Shown piece by piece: positions 1-7,199 of a stretch of DNA of 40,436 nucleotides (position 1 is the first letter of the stretch; the number at the start of each line of letters is the position of its first letter). This DNA comes from an uncultured Bacteroidales bacterium. Its GTDB lineage: Bacteria; Bacteroidota; Bacteroidia; Bacteroidales; UBA932. The notes beneath the pieces were generated by a model, which worked only from the letters and a program-made list of their open reading frames with translations, was not told the origin of the DNA and made no database searches. Made by a program: the position numbers and the translations under genes. The stretch is taken from contig UQWT01000013.1 of NCBI GenBank assembly GCA_900544815.1, positions 1 to 40,436 on the forward strand, written 5' to 3'.

Positions 1-72
1 TGGCATGACCACCACTTTTATTTGGAGTTCTTTGATGATATTGATAAATTAGCGCTGTTTTGGAACTTTTAA
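1..72 (+). other. possible C-terminal tail of a gene entering the window
   Basis: The first plus-strand frame is open from base 1 to a TAA at 70-72 and would encode a short tail rich in His, Phe and Asp, ending in LALFWNF. No family can be recognised from 23 residues. The stop codon lies at the exact centre of a 34-bp palindrome, which fits a gene end. A chance open frame of this length is also quite possible. Confidence 0.25.
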
Positions 73-87
73 AAGTTCCAAAACAGC
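54..87. repeat. 34-bp perfect palindrome
   Basis: GCTGTTTTGGAACTTTT is followed at once by its exact reverse complement, so the two 17-bp arms have no spacer. It sits between a possible plus-strand gene end and the 3' end of the convergent minus-strand gene at 189. It could be a bidirectional terminator, although no U-tract is obvious, or the end of a mobile element, or a dyad binding site. Confidence 0.8.
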
Positions 88-188
88 ACCAGAAATATTA
101 CTTGACACAGTTTAGTTTACACTCCCTCAATAATTTAATGAAACGCTATGCAGGATATTTGAGTGATGAAATCGCAATACCCCAATGT

Positions 189-890
189 TTACTTGAAGGC
201 AATTATAGGAATTACTTTTGTATTTCCATATTGTTGATACTTATAATTTCCAATTTGTCTCGCACACTTTCCATGAGGAGCTTTGACTATTTGCTTATTG
301 TAAAAATTGCTATACTCTTGAGCTAGAATTAGGACTTCTAAATCTGAAGTAAGTATATATCCCGAAACAATTTCTCTAATTTCCAGCGCGATAGCATCAC
401 CAGATTCCAAAACCTCCTGTACCTCAAAATTTTTACGGCTTACACAGTCTCCGGGGTTATCAAATAATGTTTTTCCGGAATTATTTTTTGCTGCAACTGC
501 TTTATTTGATTTCGGCAATTCTACACTTTCAATTATTCTAACAACCGGAACTGTTTTGTAGGAGTATTTATAAGTTCCCACATGTTGGGCACATTGGCCG
601 TTTTGAAGAACAATTTTTTGATCATCATAGAACCGTTGTTTTTCATTTGGTATAATAAGGACTGTTGCACCATCGGCATAGGCTAATGCACACCCGGATC
701 CTACCACTTTGAACACCATAAATTGTGTGTATTCCATGTAATCTCCCGGCTCTTCAAACATTTCAAGTCCAATGATTCTCGAATTGTCAGATAAATTAAA
801 GTTAAATGCAAAAGTAAACGCGAGTATGGTACCTGCTGTTATTATGATACCTGTGATAATACCAAGCAAGAAAACAAGCCATTTCTTCAT
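189..890 (-). CDS. membrane-anchored protein with a duplicated ~80-residue domain
   Basis: This 233-residue protein is not recognised as a named family. Residues 5-30 form one hydrophobic segment, either an uncleaved signal anchor or a signal peptide, so most of the chain should lie outside the cytoplasm. The rest is two similar domains, about 42-121 and 140-231. Each starts with F-(E/D)-x-PGD, contains an xxLI(I/L) strand and an F-Y-(D/N)-x-(K/Q)QIV-like segment, and ends with G-(Q/K)-CA-(Q/R)-(H/Q)-(V/I)-G-x-YKY followed by a VVRII or VIPII strand. One Cys is conserved in each CA motif. The gene appears to stand alone. It is clearly coding, but its function is unknown. Confidence 0.8.
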   Translation of the reverse strand: MKKWLVFLLGIITGIIITAGTILAFTFAFNFNLSDNSRIIGLEMFEEPGDYMEYTQFMVFKVVGSGCALAYADGATVLIIPNEKQRFYDDQKIVLQNGQCAQHVGTYKYSYKTVPVVRIIESVELPKSNKAVAAKNNSGKTLFDNPGDCVSRKNFEVQEVLESGDAIALEIREIVSGYILTSDLEVLILAQEYSNFYNKQIVKAPHGKCARQIGNYKYQQYGNTKVIPIIAFK

Positions 891-954
891 ATAAGTTTAG
901 TTTATTTGTTATTTACACCCCATGCCACATCCACATTGTATGGCGAATAGATCG

Positions 955-962
955 CAAATGTA
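955..962 (-). promoter_or_regulatory. candidate -7 box for the duplicated-domain gene
   Basis: On the minus strand this reads TACATTTG, matching the Bacteroidetes TAnnTTTG box, about 65 bp upstream of the ATG at 890. No TTTG box is seen at the usual 19-21 bp further upstream, so support is partial. Confidence 0.35.
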
Positions 963-1121
963 ACATTTTATTAAGAATCTTTTACATAATCTCCTATAAA
1001 ATAAAAATGGGCAGAGTCAAAAAGCAAATGCAGCGGTTATATCATTCCATTCCAAACAAGCAAAACTATTACCATAAAACATAAGGAATAATTTGAAACA
1101 ACAATTTGGAAGTGCTTCTAT

Positions 1122-1161
1122 AAAAAAATAAGCTGAACGATTAAAAGTAAATCATTCAGCT
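1122..1161 (-). terminator. rho-independent terminator of tRNA-Leu
   Basis: On the minus strand, just after the tRNA 3' end, AGCTGAATGATT pairs with AATCGTTCAGCT across a 7-nt loop, with one G:U-type position. A run of seven Us follows. The position and structure are typical of an intrinsic terminator. Confidence 0.8.
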
Positions 1162-1169
1162 TTCTTTTG

Positions 1170-1251
1170 TACCCAGAGCCGGGGTCGAACCGGCACGAAT
1201 TGCTTCACTGGTGTTTGAGACCAGCGCGTCTACCAATTCCGCCATCTGGGC
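1170..1251 (-). tRNA. tRNA-Leu (anticodon CAA)
   Basis: The minus strand folds as an 82-nt class II tRNA. The acceptor GCCCAGA pairs with TCTGGGT (a G:U at the first pair) and the discriminator is A. The anticodon stem is CTGGT/ACCAG around the loop CTCAAAC, giving anticodon CAA at 1215-1217. The T-arm is CCGGTTCGACCCCGG-like. The D-arm and the variable arm expected for leucine are present. The 3' CCA is not encoded, so it must be added after transcription. Confidence 0.96.
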
Positions 1252-1269
1252 ATGGCCGCGTTGGGATTG

Positions 1270-1300
1270 CAAAGGTAAGATTATTTTTTATAAAACCAAA
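1270..1300 (-). promoter_or_regulatory. Bacteroidetes-type promoter of tRNA-Leu
   Basis: On the minus strand, TTTG (1297-1300) and TACCTTTG (1270-1277) are separated by 19 bp, matching the TTTG-N19-21-TAnnTTTG consensus. The -7 box lies 18 bp before the tRNA 5' end, so only a short leader is expected. Confidence 0.75.
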
Positions 1301-1315
1301 AAATACTTAAAACAA

Positions 1316-1353
1316 ACTTGGCAAAAAGGCATTTTCAGCACCTTTTACCAAGT
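1316..1353 (-). terminator. probable terminator after the OsmC-family gene
   Basis: On the minus strand a stem of CTTGGTAAAAGG pairing imperfectly with CCTTTTTGCCAAG (one wobble and one bulge) closes a loop of about 10 nt. The T-rich TTTGTTTTAAGTATTT follows. It begins about 32 bp after the stop codon of the OsmC-family gene. Confidence 0.6.
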
Positions 1354-1384
1354 TGTAAGGAGTACACCTCCCTAATTATTATTT

Positions 1385-1792
1385 TTAATAATTGAAAGTT
1401 ATGGTCTTCTTAATTTCGGGATTCAAACTATTAGCAACAGGGCATGTACGGGCAGCAGCCTCTATAAGACGCTTTTGCTGGTCTGTGTAGTTTGAGCCTT
1501 TGGGAAAGTGTATATCTAATTTAAGTTCAACAACCCTGCGAGGATTGGTACCCATAATCTTCTCCGTCTCTATGGTCGTTCCATCTATGTTAAAACCATA
1601 GCTCTCTGCTGAGATACCCATTATAGTAAGCATACAGCAACCTAAAGAGGATGCAAAAAGATCTGTGGGTGAGAATGATTCACCCTTTCCATGATTGTCA
1701 AGCGGAGCATCCGTAACTATTTTTGTACCGCTCTGCAGATGCTCAACCTCGTTTCTTAATCCGCCGAGGTAAACGGTCTTCATCTTTGTCAT
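1385..1792 (-). CDS. OsmC family protein (thiol peroxidase-like)
   Basis: The protein is 135 residues, the usual size for the family. Members reduce organic hydroperoxides with a pair of cysteines in the cytoplasm. Both regions are present: the helix SLGCCMLT (Cys52/Cys53) and RTCPVANSL (Cys117). The FSPTDLFASSLG segment before the first cysteine is also typical. Some family members have no proven peroxidase activity, so the substrate is uncertain. The gene lies 48 bp after miaB on the same strand and may be co-transcribed with it. A terminator-like hairpin follows. The reading starts at MTKMKT; the Met at position 4 is an alternative. Confidence 0.9.
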   Translation of the reverse strand: MTKMKTVYLGGLRNEVEHLQSGTKIVTDAPLDNHGKGESFSPTDLFASSLGCCMLTIMGISAESYGFNIDGTTIETEKIMGTNPRRVVELKLDIHFPKGSNYTDQQKRLIEAAARTCPVANSLNPEIKKTITFNY

Positions 1793-1840
1793 AATATTAA
1801 TATTTTAAATACATTTTTGTTATGCTAAGCCGGTATAAAT

Positions 1841-3226
1841 CTATTCTACTATCTCTCCAAGAAGAGTAGCAGACGTACATCCGTTAATCTTTACCGTAAC
1901 ATAGTCTCCAACCTTATGCCCCTTACCGTCAAAGACAACCATCTTGTTTTGCGGAGTCCTGCCGTTAAGTTGCTCGGAAGACCTCTTTGATGTCCCCTCT
2001 ATAAGCACCTCATACTTTTTTCCCAAACATTTCTGGTTTGCAGCCAAGGACAATCTCCCCTGTAACTCAATTATCTCATTTAGTCTCCTTGTCTTTACCT
2101 CAAGAGAAATATCATCCTTAAAATGCCTTGCAGCCTTGGTGTTTGGTCTCTCAGAATATTGGAACATATAGGCATAGTCGTACCCTACCTCCTCCATGAG
2201 AGAGAGAGTATCTTTGTGATCCTGCTCCGTCTCGCCGCAAAAGCCCGCAATAATATCTGTGCTAATTGCACAATCGGGCAGTATCTCCCTAATCTTGGAT
2301 ATTCTCTCCATATACCACTCCCTTGTGTACTTCCTGTTCATCTTAGCAAGCATTACATCGCTCCCGGATTGCACGGGAAGGTGGATATGGTTGCAGATAT
2401 TAGGGTACATTGCCATTGTGTAAAGTACCCCGTTGCTCATATCTTTTGGGTGCGAGGTTGAGAACCTAACCCTTAGCTTTGGGCTTATAAGGGCAACCTC
2501 CTCCAACAATTGCGCAAAATTTGTGGTATGGGTTGGATTGTCCGGGTCTGCCCAATGGTATGAGTCTACATTCTGTCCCAAAAGGCTCACCTCCCTATAT
2601 CCGTTAACATATAGCTCCTTTGCCTCCCTTATTATACTCTGAGGATCCCTGCTCCTCTCTTTTCCTCTTGTATATGGTACAACACAGTAAGAGCACATAT
2701 TGTTGCATCCCCTCATGATGGAGATAAAGGCAGACACTCCGTTCTTGTCCATACGTATAGGGGTAATGTCTGCGTAAGTCTCGTCGGGAAGCAAAAGTGT
2801 ATTAATCTGCTTGTCCCCGCTTCTAAGATTTTCCAACAGCTTTGGCATCTCCCTATAAGAATCAGGGCCTGCAACTATATCAACTGCAGGATGTTCCAAT
2901 AACTTATCTTTAAGGCGCTCAGCCATACAGCCAAGGATACCAACCGTAAGCGGCATCTTTACCGCCAATTTTGCACGTTTCTTCTTCAGCTGTAGGAAAT
3001 AATCTAATCTACCGTTTATCCTCTGCTCCGCGTTATCCCTTATAGAGCAGGTGTTTACAAATATTACATCGGCATTCTCAATTTCATTGCACAGAGAGTA
3101 TCCGGCATCCTGAAGCAGAGACAGCAGCACCTCGCTGTCATACACATTCATCTGGCAACCGTAAGTCTCAATAAAAATCTGCGGTTTTGTTGTATCGAGA
3201 ATAGGCTTAACTTGCTTAAAATCCAT
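1841..3226 (-). CDS. miaB: tRNA-2-methylthio-N6-dimethylallyladenosine synthase MiaB
   Basis: MiaB is a radical-SAM methylthiotransferase that converts i6A37 to ms2i6A37 in tRNAs reading codons that begin with U. The N-terminal UPF0004 domain has its three cluster cysteines at 24 (ETYGCQMN), 60 (VNTCSIRD) and 100 (GILGCMAE). The radical-SAM motif RGCNNMCSYC supplies Cys174, Cys178 and Cys181. A C-terminal TRAM domain ends the chain with GCTSATLLGEIV-like sequence. The length of 461 residues and the motif order match the family. The start is supported by the conserved PQIFIETYGC strand beginning about 15 residues later. Confidence 0.96.
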   Translation of the reverse strand: MDFKQVKPILDTTKPQIFIETYGCQMNVYDSEVLLSLLQDAGYSLCNEIENADVIFVNTCSIRDNAEQRINGRLDYFLQLKKKRAKLAVKMPLTVGILGCMAERLKDKLLEHPAVDIVAGPDSYREMPKLLENLRSGDKQINTLLLPDETYADITPIRMDKNGVSAFISIMRGCNNMCSYCVVPYTRGKERSRDPQSIIREAKELYVNGYREVSLLGQNVDSYHWADPDNPTHTTNFAQLLEEVALISPKLRVRFSTSHPKDMSNGVLYTMAMYPNICNHIHLPVQSGSDVMLAKMNRKYTREWYMERISKIREILPDCAISTDIIAGFCGETEQDHKDTLSLMEEVGYDYAYMFQYSERPNTKAARHFKDDISLEVKTRRLNEIIELQGRLSLAANQKCLGKKYEVLIEGTSKRSSEQLNGRTPQNKMVVFDGKGHKVGDYVTVKINGCTSATLLGEIVE

Positions 3227-3284
3227 CTTACTAAATATTTAACACCACTTTCTGTTCCATTTTTCCCGCCCCTCCAAAGCTGCA

Positions 3285-3292
3285 CAAAGATA
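3285..3292 (-). promoter_or_regulatory. candidate -7 box upstream of miaB
   Basis: The minus strand reads TATCTTTG, matching TAnnTTTG, 59 bp upstream of the miaB ATG. No clear TTTG lies at the -33 position, so this is a half-supported promoter. Confidence 0.4.
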
Positions 3293-3372
3293 GTCAAGAA
3301 TTTTAAAATTACCCTTAGGCATAGTTTGTGAATAAAGAAATTTATAAATTTGTGGTTTTAAACCAAAATATA

Positions 3373-3876
3373 ATGAGTAAGTTTAAATATCTGCTTCTTG
3401 CGTTAATCGCTTTTGTGGCTGCAAGTTGCGTTAATTTTAATAATCCCGACAAATTACCTAAGTTCTCTGAGTTTAAGATAGAGAATGTAAAGGCCAATTC
3501 ACCTACAGACTATGTGGTTACGGTTGGTGCTACAGTAGAGAATCCTGTAAACAAAAAATTTGCGTCAAACGATTTTTACGCAATGGTATATAGAAAGGGA
3601 AAGAAATTTGCCGAGGCTGAATTGGTTGAACCTATTAACATACAGCAACTTTACATGGGACGTGTTTACGGCAAGTTCAAGGTAAAGCTGCTCGATGCCA
3701 AGCAGGCCATTATTATGGGGCTAACCTATAAGAATATTAATCCTCAGGATTTTATGGCAGACATAAGAACTCAGCTCAAGGCCGGGGGGACGAAGAAAAA
3801 ATTAAAATTTTCTGTGTCGGGAGAACAGGTAGTAAACATAATAAAAAGCAGACAGGCGCAAAAGAGCGCAAATTAG
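3373..3876 (+). CDS. LEA2-like lipoprotein
   Basis: The protein has 167 residues from the chosen ATG. A lipoprotein signal peptide ends in the lipobox AASC, so Cys19 should be lipidated after cleavage. The mature part carries the pattern of late-embryogenesis-abundant type 2 folds: F-x-I-x-N-(V/I), then YVVTVGATVENPVNKKF, then alternating strands. A GTG start 45 bp upstream is open, but it falls inside the promoter-like TTTG/TAAATTTG elements at 3325-3352, so the ATG at 3373 is preferred. The SPOR-domain gene follows 16 bp later. The function is unknown; it probably acts in the periplasmic leaflet of the outer or inner membrane. Confidence 0.8.
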   Translation: MSKFKYLLLALIAFVAASCVNFNNPDKLPKFSEFKIENVKANSPTDYVVTVGATVENPVNKKFASNDFYAMVYRKGKKFAEAELVEPINIQQLYMGRVYGKFKVKLLDAKQAIIMGLTYKNINPQDFMADIRTQLKAGGTKKKLKFSVSGEQVVNIIKSRQAQKSAN

Positions 3877-3892
3877 ATAACAGCCCCTAACG

Positions 3893-4306
3893 ATGAGAAC
3901 CGCGACAATACTATTTACAATAGCTTTGATATTTGCTGTTTCAAGCAAAGCTAACGCACAAATATACAATTTCCCCAATAGGAAGGGGGAGATAACTGTG
4001 TACCAAAGTTCTAAGATGAAAGAGGCAATGGAGTGCCATATTCAGCAGAACAAACAGAAGAAGAACTATGGTTATCGCATAAGGATCTTTTTTGACAACA
4101 AGCAGTCTGCCAGAAACGCTTCGGAAGCTGTTCTCAAACAGTTTGCAGAATCGTTCCCTGACATTCCTGCTTACCGTTCATACAGCAATCCATATTTTAC
4201 GGTATCCGTTGGGGATTTCAAGAACAAGTCTGAGGCTGTACGTACGCTGGAGCTAATCAAACCCGAATTTCCTAATGCATTGGTTCTTAGGGATAATATC
4301 CAGTAG
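3893..4306 (+). CDS. SPOR-domain secreted protein
   Basis: This 137-residue protein has a signal peptide ending ANAQ, so it is likely exported. The C-terminal ~75 residues look like a SPOR domain: YRIRIFFDNKQSARNA, then helix AVLKQFAESFPD, then YFTVSVGDFKNKSEAVRTLELIKPEFPNALV. SPOR domains bind denuded septal peptidoglycan. It lies 16 bp after the LEA2-like lipoprotein, which suggests co-transcription. It is a minimal single-domain version with no membrane anchor beyond the signal peptide. Confidence 0.85.
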   Translation: MRTATILFTIALIFAVSSKANAQIYNFPNRKGEITVYQSSKMKEAMECHIQQNKQKKNYGYRIRIFFDNKQSARNASEAVLKQFAESFPDIPAYRSYSNPYFTVSVGDFKNKSEAVRTLELIKPEFPNALVLRDNIQ

Positions 4307-4450
4307 TTACAATACACAAAATTAGCTTGGCTACCTCCAATTTGTCAACCATTTCAAGGGATGGACAACAAAACAAGATATATGTTGCAAATCGGTATCG
4401 ATTGCAGGCTGTTCCTCTATTGCCTGTTAGCCCATAGATTACAATGCAAT

Positions 4451-5623
4451 CTATCTTTTGGCATCTACGGGGTTGGAGTAGATCCCCAGGAAGATATCGT
4501 ATAACATCTCTGTGTCGCAGTCTGCATAATCCAAAAGGGTGTTCATACGTTCAACAAACAGGCACTTCTCCTCCACTGAATAACAACTTCTGTACTCACT
4601 GCTGCCATATCTTATGTCATGAGCAATATAATTGTTGGGGAACAATCTATAATGAGAAATAATCTCACCATCTATATATCTCGCAACAGCTCTGTTATAT
4701 TCATTCCCGGTAACGCCATCCCCCATAGACTTCAAAACAGACCTCTCCAAAGGCTTGCAGATCTCAAAATGCACACGTCCTTTCTGTTGGGTTATTCCTG
4801 TAAGGATACTGTTAAGGTCCTCCCCCGGTTTCTTTATATATTTCATATACTTAGACTCGTACAGCTCCAATGTCTTTAGTATATCGCATGGTTCCCACTC
4901 GTATGAAACAGAAACGGGCACAATATTCAATTCCGCCAAAGCCTCAATTTTGTCATTAGGCTTGCTCATACAGAACATCTTTATCAGCCCCTGGTCCGTT
5001 GCATCATTTCCATCCTTTGTACGTCCGTTCCGCTGCGCAATCCAGACAGATTCGTTCTTTTCTGTTATGGCATATCTTATATATTCCGAAAGGTGCATAG
5101 AACTTTTGTAAAAGTCTTTCATGTTGCCACCGCGCTCCACCCTGAACATCTTGTTAGATTTTCCAACATCTATTACAAGAGGCGAGCTCATTAGATTTGA
5201 GCCAAAGGTGATCTCCGATGTCTGATGTCCGTTTTTGTACAGTATGTATTGCAGCAGACTGGAATCCAACATTATATCTCTATGATTGGAGACAAACAAA
5301 TATTTTCCTTCTAATGAAAGATTATCTATTCCGTTGTATGAAAACTCTGTAATGCTGCTGGTTATTACCTGCTCATTCACACACTTCATCACCTCCAACT
5401 GGAAATCAGATATTGTTCTAAAGCCAAGCAACATCTGCTTAAGTTCCTCTAAAGGTCTGCCAGGGTATACAAAAGAGGCAAGAACAGGAAATGAACTGCT
5501 CTCTGTAATTCTTTTCATTGCTGCAGGGATCTCGCTGTTATAGTACGGCCTTATATCATCGAATCTTCCTATATTATCACATCTCCTTGTGTTGTCACAT
5601 TTTTGCAAATCATTAAAGCTCAT
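4451..5623 (-). CDS. glycerophosphate-type acyltransferase (PlsC/PlsB-like)
   Basis: This 390-residue protein resembles 1-acyl-glycerol-3-phosphate acyltransferases and PlsB-like enzymes. It has the catalytic-type motif SNHRDIMLDSSLL (around 112-123), a second block with FRVERGG (~175), and VWIAQRNGRTKDG (~208) in place of the more common PEGTRS motif. It probably transfers acyl groups at the inner face of the cytoplasmic membrane. It sits at the end of the pigment cluster, but a 230-bp repeat-bearing gap separates it from the ligase. It may therefore be a general lipid enzyme or may acylate the polyene end product. The Asp spacing after the His is H-x5-D rather than the classic H-x4-D unless the nearer Asp is used. 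Confidence 0.75.
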   Translation of the reverse strand: MSFNDLQKCDNTRRCDNIGRFDDIRPYYNSEIPAAMKRITESSSFPVLASFVYPGRPLEELKQMLLGFRTISDFQLEVMKCVNEQVITSSITEFSYNGIDNLSLEGKYLFVSNHRDIMLDSSLLQYILYKNGHQTSEITFGSNLMSSPLVIDVGKSNKMFRVERGGNMKDFYKSSMHLSEYIRYAITEKNESVWIAQRNGRTKDGNDATDQGLIKMFCMSKPNDKIEALAELNIVPVSVSYEWEPCDILKTLELYESKYMKYIKKPGEDLNSILTGITQQKGRVHFEICKPLERSVLKSMGDGVTGNEYNRAVARYIDGEIISHYRLFPNNYIAHDIRYGSSEYRSCYSVEEKCLFVERMNTLLDYADCDTEMLYDIFLGIYSNPVDAKR

Positions 5624-5670
5624 AGTACCGAATGACGTTTTTGCACCAAATGGTTAAATATTATACAAGT

Positions 5671-5842
5671 TAGCGTTGGCGTTGGCCTTAATTTAGTTTA
5701 TAGTTGAAAGTTTATAGTGTATAGATAGTTTTAAAGTTAACAGAGGTAAAGTTAAAATTTAAAAACTAATATCTTTAAATCTATAAACTAATAAACTGAC
5801 TATAAACAATAAACTTAAGCAGCTAAAGCCAAAGCTAACGCC
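5671..5842. repeat. composite inverted repeat: GCYAAH arms with ATAAACT core
   Basis: The gap between the ligase and the acyltransferase gene is almost filled by an imperfect inverted element. Left arm TAGCGTTGGCGTTGGCC (5671-5687) opposes right arm GCTAAAGCCAAAGCTAACGCC (5822-5842). Inside them, AGTTTATAGTTGAAAGTTTATAG (written here as repeats of GTTTATAG) opposes CTATAAACTAATAAAC. Both kinds of unit recur in other gaps of the window. It could be a small non-autonomous element or a transcribed hairpin. Confidence 0.7.
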
Positions 5843-5852
5843 TATATACTCG

Positions 5853-7166
5853 CTATTTTACGCAATGTTTCCTGCTATCCACAAACTTTACAGGCTTTCT
5901 GCTTTTGACAGGAAAATTCATCTTGGCGATTTCGTCGGGAGGCAGAATCTCAACAATAGGAGCCACCCTTATCCTGGAGCGGAAACGATCTTTAAGATCC
6001 TTTACAGCATCAAAATCCGGCTTCCCTTTAAGACCCACCTTTACAATCACCTCATCTGTTCCGGCCTCCGAATCCTCAACAAAGACTATATAGTTTTCAA
6101 CATAATCTGTGTTATCCAACACATCATTTACGGCAGGCGGATAAAGAGTTGTCCCTTTTAGCTTTATCATGTTGTTCTTTCGTCCTACCAGCGGAGTAAG
6201 CCTGTAGGAATTCCTCCCACACTTGCACTGCTCAACACGTTTTGCAGCCATATCTCCCGTCCTGAAACGCAGTAGAGGCATCCCCTCAACCCCCAACGTT
6301 GTTACCACAACCTCACCTATCTCGCCATCTGCAACCGGCATATCATCTTCGCCAATTATCTCTACAATAATAAGTTCGGGGTGAACATGACCGCCCATAC
6401 CGTACTCGCACTCAGAGAATGTGGCACCCATTTCTGTAGAGGAGTATGTAGCAAAAAGTTGCACGTCCCACTTCTCCTTTATCCTGCGGCCCAAAAGATT
6501 AAGGCTGAAATCCTGCTCTCTAAGCCCCTCTCCTATTCCAATGATTCTTTTTACACTGCTGTTTCTGTAATCTATCCCATGTTCCTCTGCATACTGAATG
6601 AGTTTAAGAATAAAAGATGGCACGCACATTATGGTATCGGGCTTTATCCTCTTTATGGTATCCCACTGAAGCTCAGGAATTCCGTTGCCAACCCTTATTA
6701 TACTTGCACCCATCTCCCTTATTCCAAGAAAATAGGCAAGACCGGCCATAAAACGTTTGTCCATGGTAGTCATCAGCTGCAGTATATTACCCGGATGCAA
6801 CCCTGCACACTCAAAAGACTTCTTCTCGTTGTATGCCAACCGCTGCAGGTCTTTCTCCGTACACCCAAAAGTAACAGGATCTCCCAAAGTCCCGGATGTT
6901 GTTATGTAATCTATAATCTTCTCCTTTGGCACACAGAGAAAATCCTCGTTGAAAATCTGCAGATCCTTCTTCTCTGTAAACGGAATCTTTACAAGATCCT
7001 CCAAAGTCTGTATCTTGGTAATATCTATCTCATATCTCTCAAACATCCGCCTGTAGTATGCAGAGTTGGAGTTCAAATAAGCCAACGCCTTGTGCAACAA
7101 CCCATCCTGAAAAGTTTTAATCCTTTCAGGAGACTCAAATTCAATATCCATATTATTGTCTATCAT
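5853..7166 (-). CDS. AMP-forming aryl/acyl ligase (PaaK-like), polyene starter activation
   Basis: The family adenylates a carboxylic acid and transfers it to CoA or to an ACP. In aryl-polyene clusters the equivalent enzyme (ApeH type) activates the aryl starter. From the chosen ATG it has 437 residues. It shows TTSGTLGDPVTF (P-loop, ~89-100), YSSTEMGATFSECEYGMGGH, and GEVVVTTLGVEGMPLLRFRTGDM with the conserved Asp. The small C-terminal lid ends in KSRKPVKF. The frame is open to a TTG at 7196 only 3 bp after the upstream stop, but ATG at 7166 is a better start. It lies directly after two CrtI-like genes in a tight operon. The likely substrate, p-coumarate, is inferred from the ammonia-lyase in the cluster. 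Confidence 0.82.
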   Translation of the reverse strand: MIDNNMDIEFESPERIKTFQDGLLHKALAYLNSNSAYYRRMFERYEIDITKIQTLEDLVKIPFTEKKDLQIFNEDFLCVPKEKIIDYITTSGTLGDPVTFGCTEKDLQRLAYNEKKSFECAGLHPGNILQLMTTMDKRFMAGLAYFLGIREMGASIIRVGNGIPELQWDTIKRIKPDTIMCVPSFILKLIQYAEEHGIDYRNSSVKRIIGIGEGLREQDFSLNLLGRRIKEKWDVQLFATYSSTEMGATFSECEYGMGGHVHPELIIVEIIGEDDMPVADGEIGEVVVTTLGVEGMPLLRFRTGDMAAKRVEQCKCGRNSYRLTPLVGRKNNMIKLKGTTLYPPAVNDVLDNTDYVENYIVFVEDSEAGTDEVIVKVGLKGKPDFDAVKDLKDRFRSRIRVAPIVEILPPDEIAKMNFPVKSRKPVKFVDSRKHCVK

Positions 7167-7199
7167 AGTATAATACAACCTTATCTCCCAAGCCAATGC

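Noticed and set aside
60..326. 88-codon plus-strand frame starting in the palindrome
   Set aside because: It overlaps the end of the well-supported minus-strand gene at 189 and has no recognisable sequence. Its start lies inside the palindrome.
1374..1393. Terminator hairpin at the end of the OsmC-family gene
   Set aside because: A perfect 8-bp inverted repeat, but it is A/T only and overlaps the stop codon. The stronger stem at 1316-1353 is the better candidate.
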